DNA from: Opitutia bacterium UBA957
GTDB taxonomy: Bacteria; Verrucomicrobiota; Verrucomicrobiia; Opitutales; UBA953
NCBI GenBank assembly: GCA_002293065.1
Contig: DBCN01000081.1
Span: 1-6,068, forward strand
Direction: 5' to 3'
DNA: 6,068 nucleotides
Shown here: in pieces, positions 5,786-6,068 of the stretch
Layout of the letters: every line of letters starts with the position of its first letter
How positions within the stretch are numbered: position 1 is the stretch's first letter
Program-made: the position numbers and the translations under genes
Notes under the pieces: generated by a model
Told to the model about the DNA's origin: nothing
Seen by the model: only the letters and a program-made list of their open reading frames with translations
Database searches by the model: none

Positions 5786-6068
5786 CAGAATTTGATGTCG
5801 GCCTTGAGGCCGCCGAAGCAGTGGATATCCTCCTGCGTTTCGAACTCCTTGGTCCGTAGGCTGACGAAGTACGTTCCGCTCAGGTGGTAGAAGTGAAAGG
5901 TCGTGCCAAGCGAAAGCTGCAGCACCACCGCCCGTCGCGTCACGGAGCGAGAGTTCACGAAGTTGGTCCCGTCGGTCGCGTAGTTGCGCACGATGACTTC
6001 AGTCTGGGCATCCAGGAAGAACCAAGACGAAATCACCGGCCCGTCCGTCGGTAAATTGAAACCATCGA
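5785..6068 (-). CDS. C-terminal part of an outer-membrane beta-barrel, LpxR-like (lipid A 3'-O-deacylase family)
   Basis: The frame is open to the window edge, giving the last 93 residues. A GTG at 6036 could be mistaken for a start, but coding continues upstream of it. The tail alternates polar and hydrophobic residues, as beta-barrel strands do, and ends in the aromatic-terminated strand KADIKF with a C-terminal Phe, the usual signal for outer-membrane insertion. VRNYATDGTNFVNSRSV followed by a hydrophobic strand and LRTKEFETQ resembles my recollection of the end of LpxR/DUF2219 proteins (an LDGNTF..S.SV block, then RTKEF.GQ, then a last strand ending in F). LpxR enzymes remove the 3'-acyloxyacyl group of lipid A in the outer membrane, dependent on calcium. 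The catalytic residues of that family lie in the N-terminal half, outside the window, so activity cannot be judged. The stop (5785-5787) shares one base with the phosphatase ATG. If the family guess is wrong, it is still very probably an outer-membrane barrel. Confidence 0.68.
   Translation of the reverse strand, partial: DGFNLPTDGPVISSWFFLDAQTEVIVRNYATDGTNFVNSRSVTRRAVVLQLSLGTTFHFYHLSGTYFVSLRTKEFETQEDIHCFGGLKADIKF

Noticed and set aside
5246..5890. Plus-strand open frame of 214 codons opposite the Ppx/GppA gene and the barrel end
   Set aside because: It is antisense to two motif-supported genes, with Q/G/D-rich low-information translation.

Overview
The window is GC-rich and almost completely coding. 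It holds eight protein genes with at most 4 bases between neighbours, no RNA genes, and no mobile elements, repeats or CRISPR. Dense, mostly Shine-Dalgarno-poor gene runs, an outer-membrane beta-barrel gene (so a Gram-negative envelope), and a SCO-type copper chaperone next to a secreted HxHP-motif protein suggest a Verrucomicrobiota-like (possibly Opitutales) chromosome. This taxonomic guess rests on protein style and is not proven by a marker gene.

Plus strand (1-3155): the 3' end of an unidentified gene is followed by three tightly packed genes. These are a nucleotidyltransferase (218-1123), a NahK-like N-acetylhexosamine 1-kinase (1128-2231) and a GalE/WbpP-like UDP-sugar 4-epimerase (2235-3155). 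Together they read as an amino-sugar salvage cassette: kinase makes HexNAc-1-phosphate, nucleotidyltransferase activates it to a nucleotide sugar, epimerase interconverts the Glc/Gal configurations. The logic resembles the bifidobacterial lnpBCD genes, but a nucleotidyltransferase stands where the GalT-type uridylyltransferase would be. The epimerase carries Ser (S272) at the GalE gatekeeper position, which fits N-acetylated substrates.

Minus strand (6068 down to 3145): four genes overlap by 1-4 bases. In transcription order they are the C-terminal end of an outer-membrane barrel resembling the LpxR lipid A deacylase family (5785-6068, partial), a short Ppx/GppA phosphatase (4859-5785), a SCO1/SenC-like protein with a CX5C motif (4014-4862), and a membrane-anchored, apparently duplicated HxHP-motif protein (3145-4017). 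The last two look like a periplasmic copper/redox pair. Why the phosphatase and the lipid A enzyme are coupled to them is unclear.

The two operons converge and overlap by 11 bases at 3145-3155. Both promoters lie outside the window, and no convincing terminator is visible. I saw no clearly new defence or mobile system. The most interesting points are the salvage cassette, the coupled envelope operon and the tandem HxHP protein.
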